This document shows, piece after piece, positions 26,991 through 36,304 of a DNA stretch of 64,000 nt. The stretch comes from Actinomyces graevenitzii C83 (GTDB lineage Bacteria; Actinomycetota; Actinomycetes; Actinomycetales; Actinomycetaceae): NCBI RefSeq assembly GCF_000239695.1, contig NZ_JH470340.1:26119-90118 (forward strand), given 5' to 3'. The notes beneath the pieces are model-generated. The model was not told where the DNA came from, did not search any database, and saw only the letters and a program-made list of their open reading frames with translations. The number at the start of each line of letters is the position of its first letter. Positions within the stretch are counted from its first letter, which is position 1. Position numbers and translations under genes: made by a program.

Positions 26991-28136
26991 ATGAGCCTTG
27001 ATAAAGTCGTTTTATTTACCTCTGACCTGGGCGGTCTAGGGGGTACTACCTCTGCGCTAAACGAAATGGCACGTGGCTTTAACGGGCGCGGCCTTTCAGT
27101 TAGCTATATGACCTTAGGGCGTGAGGTGGGCCAGCTACCCGTGCCCGGCGAGGTGTTTCGGGTGTTCCCGGGCCAGGCGTACACCACCGACAACCCTCTG
27201 GTGAAGCGTTTTCCGGGGCCGGGGGGCATAAAGCTAAAAGCCCTGAGCCTATACACGCCGGCGTGGCGTAAATACTGTTTAAAGCGTTTAGATCGCCACC
27301 TGGCTAAAATCGGCCCGGATACCGCCATAATCGCGTTAAAGTACAACACCCAAAAATGCTTAACTGAGGCTATTGGTCGGGGTGTGTGGGCAGCCAATGG
27401 CGCCAAGCGGCCGCTGCTGGTTTATCAAAACCATGCCTCAATGCAGTGGATGCGTCATTTTCCCGACTATCCGCAGGTGGCCGCGCCGGCAGATGTTTTC
27501 ACCTGTTTAGCTGACCCTTACACGCGTGAAACCGCCCAGATCCTGGGGCGCCAGGTGGTGACAATGCCTAACTCGATTAGGTCTTTTGAACTGCCTACGG
27601 CGCCAAAAACCAATAAAATCGTGGTTTTGTCCAGGCTGGATGAGGCTAAACACCTAGATCGGTTAATTCAGGCTTTTGCGCAGGTACAGGGGCAGGTAAA
27701 GGAAAGCTGGCAGCTGGTTATTTACGGTGAAGGTCCATCGCGCGAAAGTCTCGAAGCTCTGGTTGCTGATCTGCACCTTAGTGACAGCGTTAGCCTACCT
27801 GGCAGTTGCTATGACTTAACTAAAGCTTTTAGTGGCGCTAGCCTATCCGCTTTAGTTTCTGGCAATGAAGGTCAGGGGTTGAATGTGGTTGAGGCGGCCA
27901 TGGCTGGGGTGCCCTCAGTAGTTACCCCCTGCTCACCTGGCGCGATTGAGTTGGCTGAGCACGGTGGTTACTTGGCTGGCGGCTTTACGGTAGACGACAT
28001 TGCGCAGGCTTTGCGTCAAGCTATGTGCGACGACGAACGTGAGGCGGTGGGGCTGCGGGCGCAGACCTATGCGCAGCGTTTTAGTACCGCTGCGGTAACC
28101 GATAACTGGCTTGAACTGTTCGCGAGGCTAGCCTAA
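26991..28136 (+). CDS. Glycosyltransferase family 4
   Basis: GT-B fold enzyme of 381 residues. Recognisable parts are LGGLGGTTSALNEMARGF, KIVVLSRLDEAKHLDRLIQA (phosphate-binding core) and NEGQGLNVVEAAMAGVPSVV, in which the E-x7-E element is preserved. The ATG at 26991 was chosen over an upstream frame extension because GGAG lies 9-12 bases before it and the extension overlaps the previous gene. Gene context is glycan synthesis inserted between mfd and eno. Substrate unknown. Confidence 0.87.
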   Translation: MSLDKVVLFTSDLGGLGGTTSALNEMARGFNGRGLSVSYMTLGREVGQLPVPGEVFRVFPGQAYTTDNPLVKRFPGPGGIKLKALSLYTPAWRKYCLKRLDRHLAKIGPDTAIIALKYNTQKCLTEAIGRGVWAANGAKRPLLVYQNHASMQWMRHFPDYPQVAAPADVFTCLADPYTRETAQILGRQVVTMPNSIRSFELPTAPKTNKIVVLSRLDEAKHLDRLIQAFAQVQGQVKESWQLVIYGEGPSRESLEALVADLHLSDSVSLPGSCYDLTKAFSGASLSALVSGNEGQGLNVVEAAMAGVPSVVTPCSPGAIELAEHGGYLAGGFTVDDIAQALRQAMCDDEREAVGLRAQTYAQRFSTAAVTDNWLELFARLA

Positions 28137-28170
28137 AGGTCATTTTGCAGGACTAATACCCTCGCGCAGG

Positions 28171-28204
28171 TAGCTTAGGCAAGCTAGACTTGGTCACGTA
28201 ATAT
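28171..28204 (+). promoter_or_regulatory. Candidate eno promoter with inverted repeat
   Basis: TAGCTT-AGGC-AAGCTA (28171-28186) is a perfect 6-base inverted repeat. TAATAT at 28199-28204 matches a -10 element, and TTAGGC at 28175-28180 would be a weak -35 with 18-base spacing. The GTG of eno lies 29 bases downstream. Inference only. Confidence 0.3.
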
Positions 28205-28223
28205 TCCTGTTTCGATTACTTAG

Positions 28224-29519
<1,296 letters not shown>

Positions 29520-29554
29520 TAAAGCAGGTCCTGAGCTAAACTAGCTCTGACTTA

Positions 29555-29590
29555 AGCGGGCGGGGTGCATTTAAGCACCCCGCCCGCTTT
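29555..29590 (+). terminator. Rho-independent terminator after eno
   Basis: A 14-base-pair perfect stem (29555-29568 with 29575-29588), loop ATTTAA, ending in TTT. The downstream ftsB-like gene starts 30 bases later and so likely needs its own promoter or readthrough. Confidence 0.88.
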
Positions 29591-29619
29591 GTATCTAGCC
29601 CTCAGGTAGTATCAAAGGT

Positions 29620-30249
29620 GTGAAGCCCCGTCGCCCTACCCAAGCTGACCCACGTCGTCGTCGCCAGAGGCGAACGTCAAACGCTACCGGCAGCGAGGCA
29701 GCCCCACGCACCCACCCTGAAGGCCTGCCCAGGGTCCGTTTACAAACGCCCCGCACTGGCGAAATCCCGCAGGTACCCCAGCAACGCGACGACGGGCGCA
29801 CCCCAGTTTCGCTGCGGATGCTATTAGTGCTAATGGCCCTGCTAGTGCCTACATTCTTTATTGCTGAAAGCCTGCACACCTACTTTGTGCAGCATCAGCG
29901 CTATCAGGAAGTTAGCTCCCAACTGCGCGCCACCAAGCAAGAAAACGCCCAGCTGGAGGCCAAACTGCAGGCCTGGCGAGACAACAACTATCTAAAAAGC
30001 CAGGCACGTGGGCGCCTTGGCTACGTAATGCCGGGGGAGACCACCTACATTGTGGTGGGCGCCGATTCAGTTAGCGAAACTACCGCCACCAGCTCCACCC
30101 CCCAAAATAGCCAGCCCTGGTATGACCGCCTGCGCCAGAGCACTCGTGAAGCCGGTAAAGTCCCCAAGGCTGCGAAACGTGAACCCTCCCAACGCGGCTG
30201 GCTAGATCCAACCACTAGCCCCACGCCTACCGTAACCACCACCCCATAA
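29620..30249 (+). CDS. FtsB/DivIC-like septum formation protein
   Basis: Bitopic division protein of 209 residues. Residues 1-65 are basic and cytoplasmic, one membrane segment follows (MLLVLMALLVPTFFIAES), then a coiled coil (SQLRATKQENAQLEAKLQAW) and the conserved LKSQARGRLGYVMPGETTYI. The Thr/Pro-rich end is probably disordered. It is the first gene of a closely packed run with DUF501, ppx and aroD, an order conserved in actinobacteria downstream of eno. The GTG start has only a weak ribosome-binding site, so the N-terminus is uncertain. Confidence 0.87.
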   Translation: MKPRRPTQADPRRRRQRRTSNATGSEAAPRTHPEGLPRVRLQTPRTGEIPQVPQQRDDGRTPVSLRMLLVLMALLVPTFFIAESLHTYFVQHQRYQEVSSQLRATKQENAQLEAKLQAWRDNNYLKSQARGRLGYVMPGETTYIVVGADSVSETTATSSTPQNSQPWYDRLRQSTREAGKVPKAAKREPSQRGWLDPTTSPTPTVTTTP

Positions 30250-30260
30250 AGCGAGAGCAA

Positions 30261-30770
30261 ATGAGTTCAGAAGTTACCCAGGCCGATATTGAAGCCCTAG
30301 GCCAACAGCTGGGGCGCGTCCCGCGCGGGGTGGTAGCCATTGCCGCGCGCTGCGTGTGTGGTCGCCCGGCGGTGGTGCAAACCGCTCCGCGTCTAGACGA
30401 TGGCTCTCCCTTCCCCACCACCTTCTACCTGACCCTGCCAGGGGCGGTATATGGCTGCTCAGCCCTGGAAGCCACCCACTACATGGATGAGCTAAACCAG
30501 CGTCTAGCTGAAGATGAGCAACTGGCCGCCGCCTACGCCCAAGCTCACCAGGCCTACCTGGCAGAGCGCGAAAAGCTTGGTCACGTGGACGAAATTGCCG
30601 GTATTTCCGCAGGTGGTATGCCCACCCGCGTTAAATGCCTACACGCCCTAGTGGGCCACTCACTAGCCGCCGGTGCGGGGGTAAACCCCATCGGCGACAT
30701 TGCCATTGAAACCATGCGTGAACGCGGCCTGTGGGATAAGCAGGTTTGCAACTGTAAGGACGGTAAATAA
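30261..30770 (+). CDS. DUF501 family protein
   Basis: 169-residue protein of unknown biochemical function that is widely conserved in actinobacteria between an ftsB-like gene and ppx. The family pattern CVCGRPAVVQTAPRLDDGSP (residues 29-48), FPTTFYLTLP and KCLHALVGHSLAAG is clear. Cys pairs near residue 30 and in the last residues (VCNCKDGK) could bind metal; that is a guess. Its stop overlaps the ppx start by one base (TAATG). Confidence 0.88.
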   Translation: MSSEVTQADIEALGQQLGRVPRGVVAIAARCVCGRPAVVQTAPRLDDGSPFPTTFYLTLPGAVYGCSALEATHYMDELNQRLAEDEQLAAAYAQAHQAYLAEREKLGHVDEIAGISAGGMPTRVKCLHALVGHSLAAGAGVNPIGDIAIETMRERGLWDKQVCNCKDGK

Positions 30771-31717
30771 TGCGCCTGGCTGCTATTGACTGCGGTACCA
30801 ACACTATCCGTTTGCTGATCGGCGACTATGAGCTTACCGATCAGGGCATTATCATCAACGAGCTGGAGCGCTCAGGTGAGATTGTGCGCCTAGGCGTGGG
30901 GGTAGACCGCACTGGGCGCCTAAATGAGGAGGCCATTGAGCGCACCTTAGACTTCACCCGTGCCTGCGCTGAGCGTTTTGAGCATTACGGGGTGCAACAG
31001 GCCCGGTTTGTGGCCACCTCCGCCTCGCGTGACGCTGCCAACCGTGACGTTTTCGTCAATGGTGTTTGGGCAATTTTGGGTTTTGAACCTGAAGTAATCA
31101 GCGGTGAAGAAGAAGCTGCCCTGGCCTTCCTGGGCTCTAAGGTGGGCAGCAATGTGGATATGACCCACCCGCGCCTGGTAGTGGATTTGGGTGGCGGTTC
31201 CACCGAGTTCAGCCTTGGCACCCAATACCCTGACGCCTATATCTCTACCAACATGGGTTCGGGGCGCGTCACCGAGCGTTTCCTAAGTGAAGGCGTCACC
31301 CCTGCCTCTGAAGCAGCCGCCCGTGAGTTTGTGCGTTCCATGCTGGATACGGCTGCCGAGCAGGTAGATTTCAGCGCTGCCCACTCCCTGGTGGGACTGG
31401 CTGGCACTATCACTGCGGTTACCGCCCACGCCCTGGGACTGGAATATTTCGACAGCCAAAAAATCGGTGGGGCACAGGTGCCCGTAGAGGACATGCGCCG
31501 CTCCTGCGACGCCATCATCCATGCCACCCCTGAGCAGTTAGAGCAGTGGGAATTCATTGCCCCCGGACGCCGCAGCGTAATTGCCGCCGGCGCCCTGATC
31601 TGCGATGAAATGGTGGCCCGCGTGGCGGCTGATACCGCTAACACCGATCACCCGGTGCGCCACATTAACGTGTCTCTGCACGATATTCTCGACGGTATCG
31701 CCCTCTCGCAGCTATGA
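30770..31717 (+). CDS. Ppx/GppA family exopolyphosphatase-like protein
   Basis: 315-residue sugar-kinase/Hsp70-fold hydrolase that removes terminal phosphate from polyphosphate or pppGpp. The phosphate-1 loop AAIDCGTNTIRLLIGD opens the protein; ATSASRDAANRDVFV, SGEEEAALAFLGSKV and the phosphate-2 loop LVVDLGGGSTEFSLG follow. This is the short form without the C-terminal HD-like domain, as is usual for actinobacterial Ppx. Which substrate dominates is not decidable. It is coupled to aroD by a 4-base overlap. Confidence 0.9.
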   Translation: MRLAAIDCGTNTIRLLIGDYELTDQGIIINELERSGEIVRLGVGVDRTGRLNEEAIERTLDFTRACAERFEHYGVQQARFVATSASRDAANRDVFVNGVWAILGFEPEVISGEEEAALAFLGSKVGSNVDMTHPRLVVDLGGGSTEFSLGTQYPDAYISTNMGSGRVTERFLSEGVTPASEAAAREFVRSMLDTAAEQVDFSAAHSLVGLAGTITAVTAHALGLEYFDSQKIGGAQVPVEDMRRSCDAIIHATPEQLEQWEFIAPGRRSVIAAGALICDEMVARVAADTANTDHPVRHINVSLHDILDGIALSQL

Positions 31718-32475
31718 ACCAGCCCTTTGCTGCCCTGCTGCTGGCGGCGCGCAGAGAGCGTCAACTGGTGATTGCTACGGCACTAACTGACGGCGCTCCT
31801 AGCGGCCAGGCCCGCCAGGCTCGTCTGGCCCAGCAGCAGGGGGCAGGGGCTGCGGAACTGCGCGCAGACCTGCTAGCTGATCCCGCCCAGGTACGCGCAG
31901 CGCTGACGGCGGTGAGGGCGGCTTCCAGCCTGCCGCTGCTGCTGACCTATCGTTCAACCACGGAGGGCGGTAAAGGCGCTGGTCACGGCCAGGGCTATGA
32001 GGATTATTTAGCTAGCTTGCTACAGTTGCGCCCGGCCGTGGCCGCAGTAGACATAGAGATGGCCTGCCCTGCCAGTAAGGCGCTGGTAGCTGAGGCTAAA
32101 GCGGGTGGCTACGACGTCGTCGGCTCCTGCCACGACTTTACGGCCACCCCCAGCGCGGCCCAGATTGCAGAAAAATTAGCGCAAATTACTGCCGCTGGCG
32201 CGGATATCACCAAAGTGGCTTACATGCCACGCACTGCCCAGGACGTGGCCGCGCTGCGACATGCCGCCCACGACTTTGCTGGCGCCTACCCCCACCAGCC
32301 GCTAATTGCTATTTCAATGGGCCAGCTGGGCGCCCCAAGCCGCACTGACCTGGTCAATTGTCTGACCTTTGCGACAATCGCCGACGGTGCCGCTAGCGCC
32401 CCAGGACAAGCAACTATTGCCCACGTGAAAGCCTGGCTAGAAAACACCCCGGGGACAAGTACTATAGAACTATGA
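31714..32475 (+). CDS. aroD: Type I 3-dehydroquinate dehydratase
   Basis: Shikimate pathway enzyme that dehydrates 3-dehydroquinate through a Lys Schiff base. Class I features are present: LLLTYRSTTEGG near residue 75, AAVDIEMACP, the catalytic His in GSCHDF, the Schiff-base Lys in ITKVAYMP, and the C-terminal AISMGQLGAPSR. The 253-residue length is normal. It overlaps both neighbours by 4 bases, which couples aromatic biosynthesis with the following nucleotidyltransferase, an arrangement with no obvious functional logic. Confidence 0.92.
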   Translation: MNQPFAALLLAARRERQLVIATALTDGAPSGQARQARLAQQQGAGAAELRADLLADPAQVRAALTAVRAASSLPLLLTYRSTTEGGKGAGHGQGYEDYLASLLQLRPAVAAVDIEMACPASKALVAEAKAGGYDVVGSCHDFTATPSAAQIAEKLAQITAAGADITKVAYMPRTAQDVAALRHAAHDFAGAYPHQPLIAISMGQLGAPSRTDLVNCLTFATIADGAASAPGQATIAHVKAWLENTPGTSTIEL

Positions 32476-33350
32476 GCCAGCCCCTCGACTCCTCCTCTCG
32501 GGCCGCTGGAATCCCCATCGGAATTCGCGCGCATTTAGCCCACGCCGCCTTGCAGGTCCTAGCGCAAGACGCAGGCGTGGATATTTTGCATATCAAAGGC
32601 CCGGCAGTTCACCCCAGTATTGGTCGTGCCCTAACCCACAGTACCGACGCCGATGTGTTGGTGCGCCCGGAGCAAGTAAAGATATACGTCAAAGCCCTGC
32701 TAGATCACGGCTGGCGTCACAACACCTCATTTGAAACCGGCTCTGCTTTTGAGCACGCCGCCACCTTCTTCCACCCCACCTGGGGATATGTGGATCTGCA
32801 CCGGCGCTACCCGGGGATTACCGCCCCCAAAGCTTTTAACAACCTCTGGGCGCGGCGCATCCACCAAATGCTCGGTGGAGTTCGCTGCGCTACCCCCGCA
32901 CTAATCGACCAGCGCCTAATTTTGCTGCTACACGTAGCCCGTAACGCCTCAGGCGCGTCAGACCCCGACTACGCCCTAGTGTGGGCAACCCTAGACGAGT
33001 GCGCCCAAGCGGACCTGCGCCGTCGAGCCCGGGAACTAGGGGCCCAAGTGGGGCTAGCCGCCGCGCTAGGAGAACTAGACCAATACCGCCAAGACCCCAC
33101 CCACGACCTGTGGATGATGTTCTCCACCGGTGAGGGCGGGCGCCTAGACGAGTGGAAAGCCCGCTTCAAAGCAGCCAACGGCCCGCTGGCTAAAGCTCGT
33201 ATTGTGGGTCGGGCGCTGCTAGTAAACACCGACCACCTAACTATGCGGCTAGGTCACGAACCCACCCCGGCTGAAGTGCGCCAAGAATATGTGGAGCGCT
33301 ACCGGGCGGCTTTGCGTGAAGGAATGGAAAAAATTAAGGGGAAACTGTGA
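32472..33350 (+). CDS. Nucleotidyltransferase-like protein (NTP_transf_5 type)
   Basis: 292-residue cytoplasmic protein. ILHIKGPAVHPSIGRALTHS followed by TDADVLVRPEQVKIYVKAL gives the Lys-Gly and Asp-x-Asp pattern of the NTP_transf_5 group within the polymerase-beta-like nucleotidyltransferases; HPTWGYVDLHRRY matches the next strand. Members are often found beside PqqD-like and HPr-kinase-like proteins in polysaccharide or peptide-modification loci, and their substrate is not established. Here the PqqD-like gene follows with a GTGA overlap, and an HPr-kinase-like gene lies 17 kb away. Confidence 0.75.
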   Translation: MSQPLDSSSRAAGIPIGIRAHLAHAALQVLAQDAGVDILHIKGPAVHPSIGRALTHSTDADVLVRPEQVKIYVKALLDHGWRHNTSFETGSAFEHAATFFHPTWGYVDLHRRYPGITAPKAFNNLWARRIHQMLGGVRCATPALIDQRLILLLHVARNASGASDPDYALVWATLDECAQADLRRRARELGAQVGLAAALGELDQYRQDPTHDLWMMFSTGEGGRLDEWKARFKAANGPLAKARIVGRALLVNTDHLTMRLGHEPTPAEVRQEYVERYRAALREGMEKIKGKL

Positions 33351-33634
33351 CCTACCTGCACCCTTCGCGCCTGGGTTACTACGATGAGCCCACCGAGCAA
33401 GCCATTTACTTGGCGCCACTACCCGACGGCGAAATCTCCAGGCTAGAAGGCCCTGCCCGCGCCATTTGGATCGGCGCTGATGGGGCTGAGAATGTGCATG
33501 AAGTAGCCCAGCGGGTTGCCCCCTATTTCAACGTTACGGCTGACCAAATTGAGGCAGACGTAAGCGAATTTATTAGTCAACTGATTGCTGGCGCACTTCT
33601 GGAGGAAGTCATGGACCTGAAGGATGCCCGATGA
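33347..33634 (+). CDS. PqqD-like small protein
   Basis: 95-residue winged-helix-like protein. The pattern ISRLEGPARAIWIGADG, then VAQRVAPYFNVTADQIEADV and FISQLIAGALLEE, matches the PqqD fold (a conserved Trp, then a DNA-binding-like helix pair ending in Gly-x-Leu). PqqD proteins present peptides to modifying enzymes, but many homologues in polysaccharide loci have no known client. The GTG start overlaps the nucleotidyltransferase stop, and its stop overlaps the tyrosine phosphatase start (ATGA). No precursor peptide gene was found nearby. Confidence 0.75.
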   Translation: MTYLHPSRLGYYDEPTEQAIYLAPLPDGEISRLEGPARAIWIGADGAENVHEVAQRVAPYFNVTADQIEADVSEFISQLIAGALLEEVMDLKDAR

Positions 33635-34200
33635 GCGGCAGTTACGGGGCCTCGCCCCGGTTGCTGTTTGTGTGCACCGCCAACATTTGCCGTAGCGCCT
33701 ATGCTGAGGTGCGCGCCCGCCAAATGCTGGGTCTGGATGCCGGCTGGGCCTTTTTTAGTGCCGGCGTGCCGGGCACGGTTGGCCGCGAAATGGACCCGCC
33801 CATGGTGGCCCAGGCGGTGGCGCGTGGCGTGGCCCTGGAAGACTGCTTGGCTATGCGTTCGCGCCAAATGCGTGAAGGGATTTTGCGTCGCTCACGCCTA
33901 GTGGTGACCATGGCTAACTCGCACCGCGTGGCCTTGCTTGATGATTTTCCCGCCTACGCTGAGCGTTACTGGACTTTGGGGCAGCTAGCCGACGCCGCCA
34001 CTTTGCTTCAGCGTGACGACGCCTGGCTGAGCTATGACACTGATCAGCTAGTGCGCGCACTGCACGCAGTGCGTGGGCCAGCTGGGGGCGGACGCGATGT
34101 AGCTGACCCATATCGGCGTGGGGATGCTGCTATGGCTGCGGCGGCCGATACCATTGATGCGTACTTGCGCACTATTCTGCCGCTACTATCGCGCGGCTAA
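33631..34200 (+). CDS. Low-molecular-weight protein-tyrosine phosphatase
   Basis: 189-residue phosphatase of the LMW-PTP/Wzb type. The catalytic P-loop CTANICRS (C-x5-R) is at residues 15-22; VTMANSHRVALL and the acid DPYRRGD (general acid Asp) follow. It lies 97 bases upstream of the tyrosine autokinase, the standard pairing in capsule loci, where the phosphatase resets the kinase. It is longer than the usual 145-160 residues because of an insert before the DPYRRGD loop. It is coupled to the PqqD-like gene. Confidence 0.9.
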   Translation: MSGSYGASPRLLFVCTANICRSAYAEVRARQMLGLDAGWAFFSAGVPGTVGREMDPPMVAQAVARGVALEDCLAMRSRQMREGILRRSRLVVTMANSHRVALLDDFPAYAERYWTLGQLADAATLLQRDDAWLSYDTDQLVRALHAVRGPAGGGRDVADPYRRGDAAMAAAADTIDAYLRTILPLLSRG

Positions 34201-34297
34201 AGGCCTAGTTGATACCGTACTAACATATAGATTTTTCAGGTTCCCCACCTGATCCCTGGCATCGCCAGGCCGCTCGGAAGAAGGGCAATAACCCACT

Positions 34298-36241
34298 GTG
34301 ACAATCCAAGACTTTGTTAGGATGACCCGGGTCAACCTGGGTTTCTTAATCCTATGCGTGCTATTGGGTCTAGCCGGTGGTTTCGGCTATGCCAGCGCCC
34401 AGCCATGGACCTACACCGCTACTTCCCAGGCGATGGTGGTAGTTCCCGGTACCGATGCTTTTAGCCAGAACTCTATTTCTGGTCAGAAAGCTAGCGTGTA
34501 TGCAGTCCTGGCTGGTTCGCAGAACGTGGCTAACCGCGTGGCTAAGACCCTCAAGACCTCCAACATGGAGGGAACTCTTAGTGGTAGTGCTGACGCCGTT
34601 CCTGGTCTGTTCACTCTGACCGCTACTGCTTCCACCCCGGAGCGCGCTCGTGACATCGCTAATGCCGGCATCAAGGCTGTGTCTGATGAGGCTAACGCGA
34701 TTACCACCCTTAACGCGCCTACCGTGCAGCCCACCACCAAGACCACCACTAACCCTGATGGTACCCAGGTAACCACCACCACCCAGAGCGTGGATGGCAC
34801 CACCAACGTAACCACTACGGACAACAGCTACCGCGAAACCCGCGTAACCCAGACCCTGCAGGCAGTTGCCCCCAGCGCCCCTAGCTCCCCTGACTTCTAC
34901 AAGCTCAGCGGCATGGGTGCCCTGGCTGGTCTGGTGATTGGCTACCTGGTGGTGTTCATGCGCCGCCTGATGGACAACCGTGTACGCCACAACTCCGATG
35001 TTGAGGAGCTGCTGGGTTCTTCTGTACTGGCGGTTGTGCCTAAGTCCACTGAACTGAACGCCAAGGGCCGTCAGAACGTAGACGGTCTGGGTCAGGCCGC
35101 TGAGGCCCTGCGTCACCTACGTACCAACCTGCGCTTCGTGGATGTTGACAACCCGCCGCGCGCAATCGTTATGACCAGTGCTAACCCTGGTGAAGGTAAG
35201 TCCACCATGTCTGCCGTGTTGGCACAGATGCTGGCTTCTTCCGGTCAGCGCACCGTGCTAATCGACACCGACTTGCGTAAGCCCGTGGTGCACAAGATCT
35301 TCGGCCTAGACGGTTCTGTGGGTCTAACCCAGATCCTGGCTGGTGACATGCAGCTGTCCGACGTCGCCCAGAAGATTGAGGGTCAGCCCAACTTGCGTGT
35401 TGTGCCCGCTGGCCGTATCCCTCCCAACCCCTCAGAGCTTTTGGGTTCCCAGCGTATGAAGGCCTTGATGGACTACCTCAAGGACGACGCTATGGTGATC
35501 ATGGACGCCCCGCCGCTACTGCCGGTTACCGACGCCGGTTTGCTTTCGGCCCTGGCCGACGGCGCCATCTTGGTCATGGAGGTGGGTGGCACCTACAAGG
35601 AGCAGGCCCGTCTGTGTGGCAAGATCTTCAAGCAGGTTGACGGCCGTCTGCTGGGTGTAGTGCTTAACCGTGCTTCACGTCGTAACCTCGGTAGCGTTTA
35701 CTACGGTTACGGCTACGGTGGCTACGGCCAGAACTACTACTACTACGAAGAAGACGAAAAGCGTAAGCTGCTTGGCTTCATCCCGCTGCCTGGTCACCGC
35801 AAGCGCAAGCGCGAAAACCAGATCGTCTCCATCCAAGAGGAAGAGGTCCACCCTCTGCCTAAGGATAAGCAGAGCAACCGCCGCTCCTCGCGCCGCGCTG
35901 CCCGCAGCGAGGCCCCGGCTCAGGTACCCGCTCAGCTACCTGCCGCCACCATTACCTCGTCTCCAGTTAGCTCGCGTACCTCAGCGGCTAGCCCGCGTGT
36001 GAGCACCGTGGTTAACCCCGAGCCGGTAAGCGTGCCTTCCGTACAGGATTCAGGTGACGACACCGCCACCACTGAGGCTGTTGCCAGCCCGGTAGGTACC
36101 GGTATGCCGGTACCTCCACCAGCTGCCTCCATCAGCCAGCCGGTGGGTGAGGAAACTGCCGTGCAGACCTCCGCCGCCTTTGGTGCCCCGCAGGCTAGCG
36201 TGCCCACGCGCCGCTCGCTGCGTGAGCGTCGCAATGGCTGA
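34298..36241 (+). CDS. Polysaccharide tyrosine autokinase (Wzz-Wzc/CpsCD type)
   Basis: 647-residue membrane BY-kinase thought to control polymer length and export. A Wzz chain-length domain spans two membrane helices (about 13-33 and 203-221). The cytoplasmic kinase has Walker A ANPGEGKST (295-303), Walker A' LIDTDLRKP (321-329) and Walker B VIMDAPP (400-406). The Tyr cluster (YYGYGYGGYGQNYYYY, 468-483) is not C-terminal as usual; a 160-residue Ser/Pro/Ala-rich tail follows it. The extracytoplasmic loop has a Thr-rich insert (145-180). The GTG start has AAGAAGGG upstream. Its terminator is split by an IS3-type element just downstream. Confidence 0.92.
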   Translation: MTIQDFVRMTRVNLGFLILCVLLGLAGGFGYASAQPWTYTATSQAMVVVPGTDAFSQNSISGQKASVYAVLAGSQNVANRVAKTLKTSNMEGTLSGSADAVPGLFTLTATASTPERARDIANAGIKAVSDEANAITTLNAPTVQPTTKTTTNPDGTQVTTTTQSVDGTTNVTTTDNSYRETRVTQTLQAVAPSAPSSPDFYKLSGMGALAGLVIGYLVVFMRRLMDNRVRHNSDVEELLGSSVLAVVPKSTELNAKGRQNVDGLGQAAEALRHLRTNLRFVDVDNPPRAIVMTSANPGEGKSTMSAVLAQMLASSGQRTVLIDTDLRKPVVHKIFGLDGSVGLTQILAGDMQLSDVAQKIEGQPNLRVVPAGRIPPNPSELLGSQRMKALMDYLKDDAMVIMDAPPLLPVTDAGLLSALADGAILVMEVGGTYKEQARLCGKIFKQVDGRLLGVVLNRASRRNLGSVYYGYGYGGYGQNYYYYEEDEKRKLLGFIPLPGHRKRKRENQIVSIQEEEVHPLPKDKQSNRRSSRRAARSEAPAQVPAQLPAATITSSPVSSRTSAASPRVSTVVNPEPVSVPSVQDSGDDTATTEAVASPVGTGMPVPPPAASISQPVGEETAVQTSAAFGAPQASVPTRRSLRERRNG

Positions 36242-36254
36242 TAGCTAATACAAC

Positions 36255-36270
36255 AAAGGCCCCGGCTTGC
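36255..36270 (+). terminator. Left half of the autokinase terminator, split by IS insertion
   Basis: AAAGGCCCCGGC (36255-36266) is the exact complement of GCCGGGGCCTTT at 37712-37723. Joining the two flanks and removing one TGC copy rebuilds a 12-base-pair hairpin with a 5-base loop and a T run. The hairpin lies 14 bases after the kinase stop and now cannot form except across the element. Confidence 0.85.
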
Positions 36271-36296
36271 TGAACTAGCCCCCGAAAGTTGGACTG
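36271..36296 (+). repeat. IS left terminal inverted repeat
   Basis: 26 bases, starting TGAACTAGCC and ending GTTGGACTG, identical as reverse complement to the right end. Confidence 0.97.
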
Positions 36297-36304
36297 GTTT
36301 AATT

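Noticed and set aside
33347..33634. RiPP biosynthetic cluster around the PqqD-like gene
   Set aside because: No radical SAM enzyme, cyclodehydratase or precursor peptide is visible in the neighbourhood.
34370..35116. 248-codon open frame on the minus strand inside the autokinase gene
   Set aside because: It lies wholly opposite a well-supported kinase gene, has no family resemblance and reflects GC-rich codon structure.
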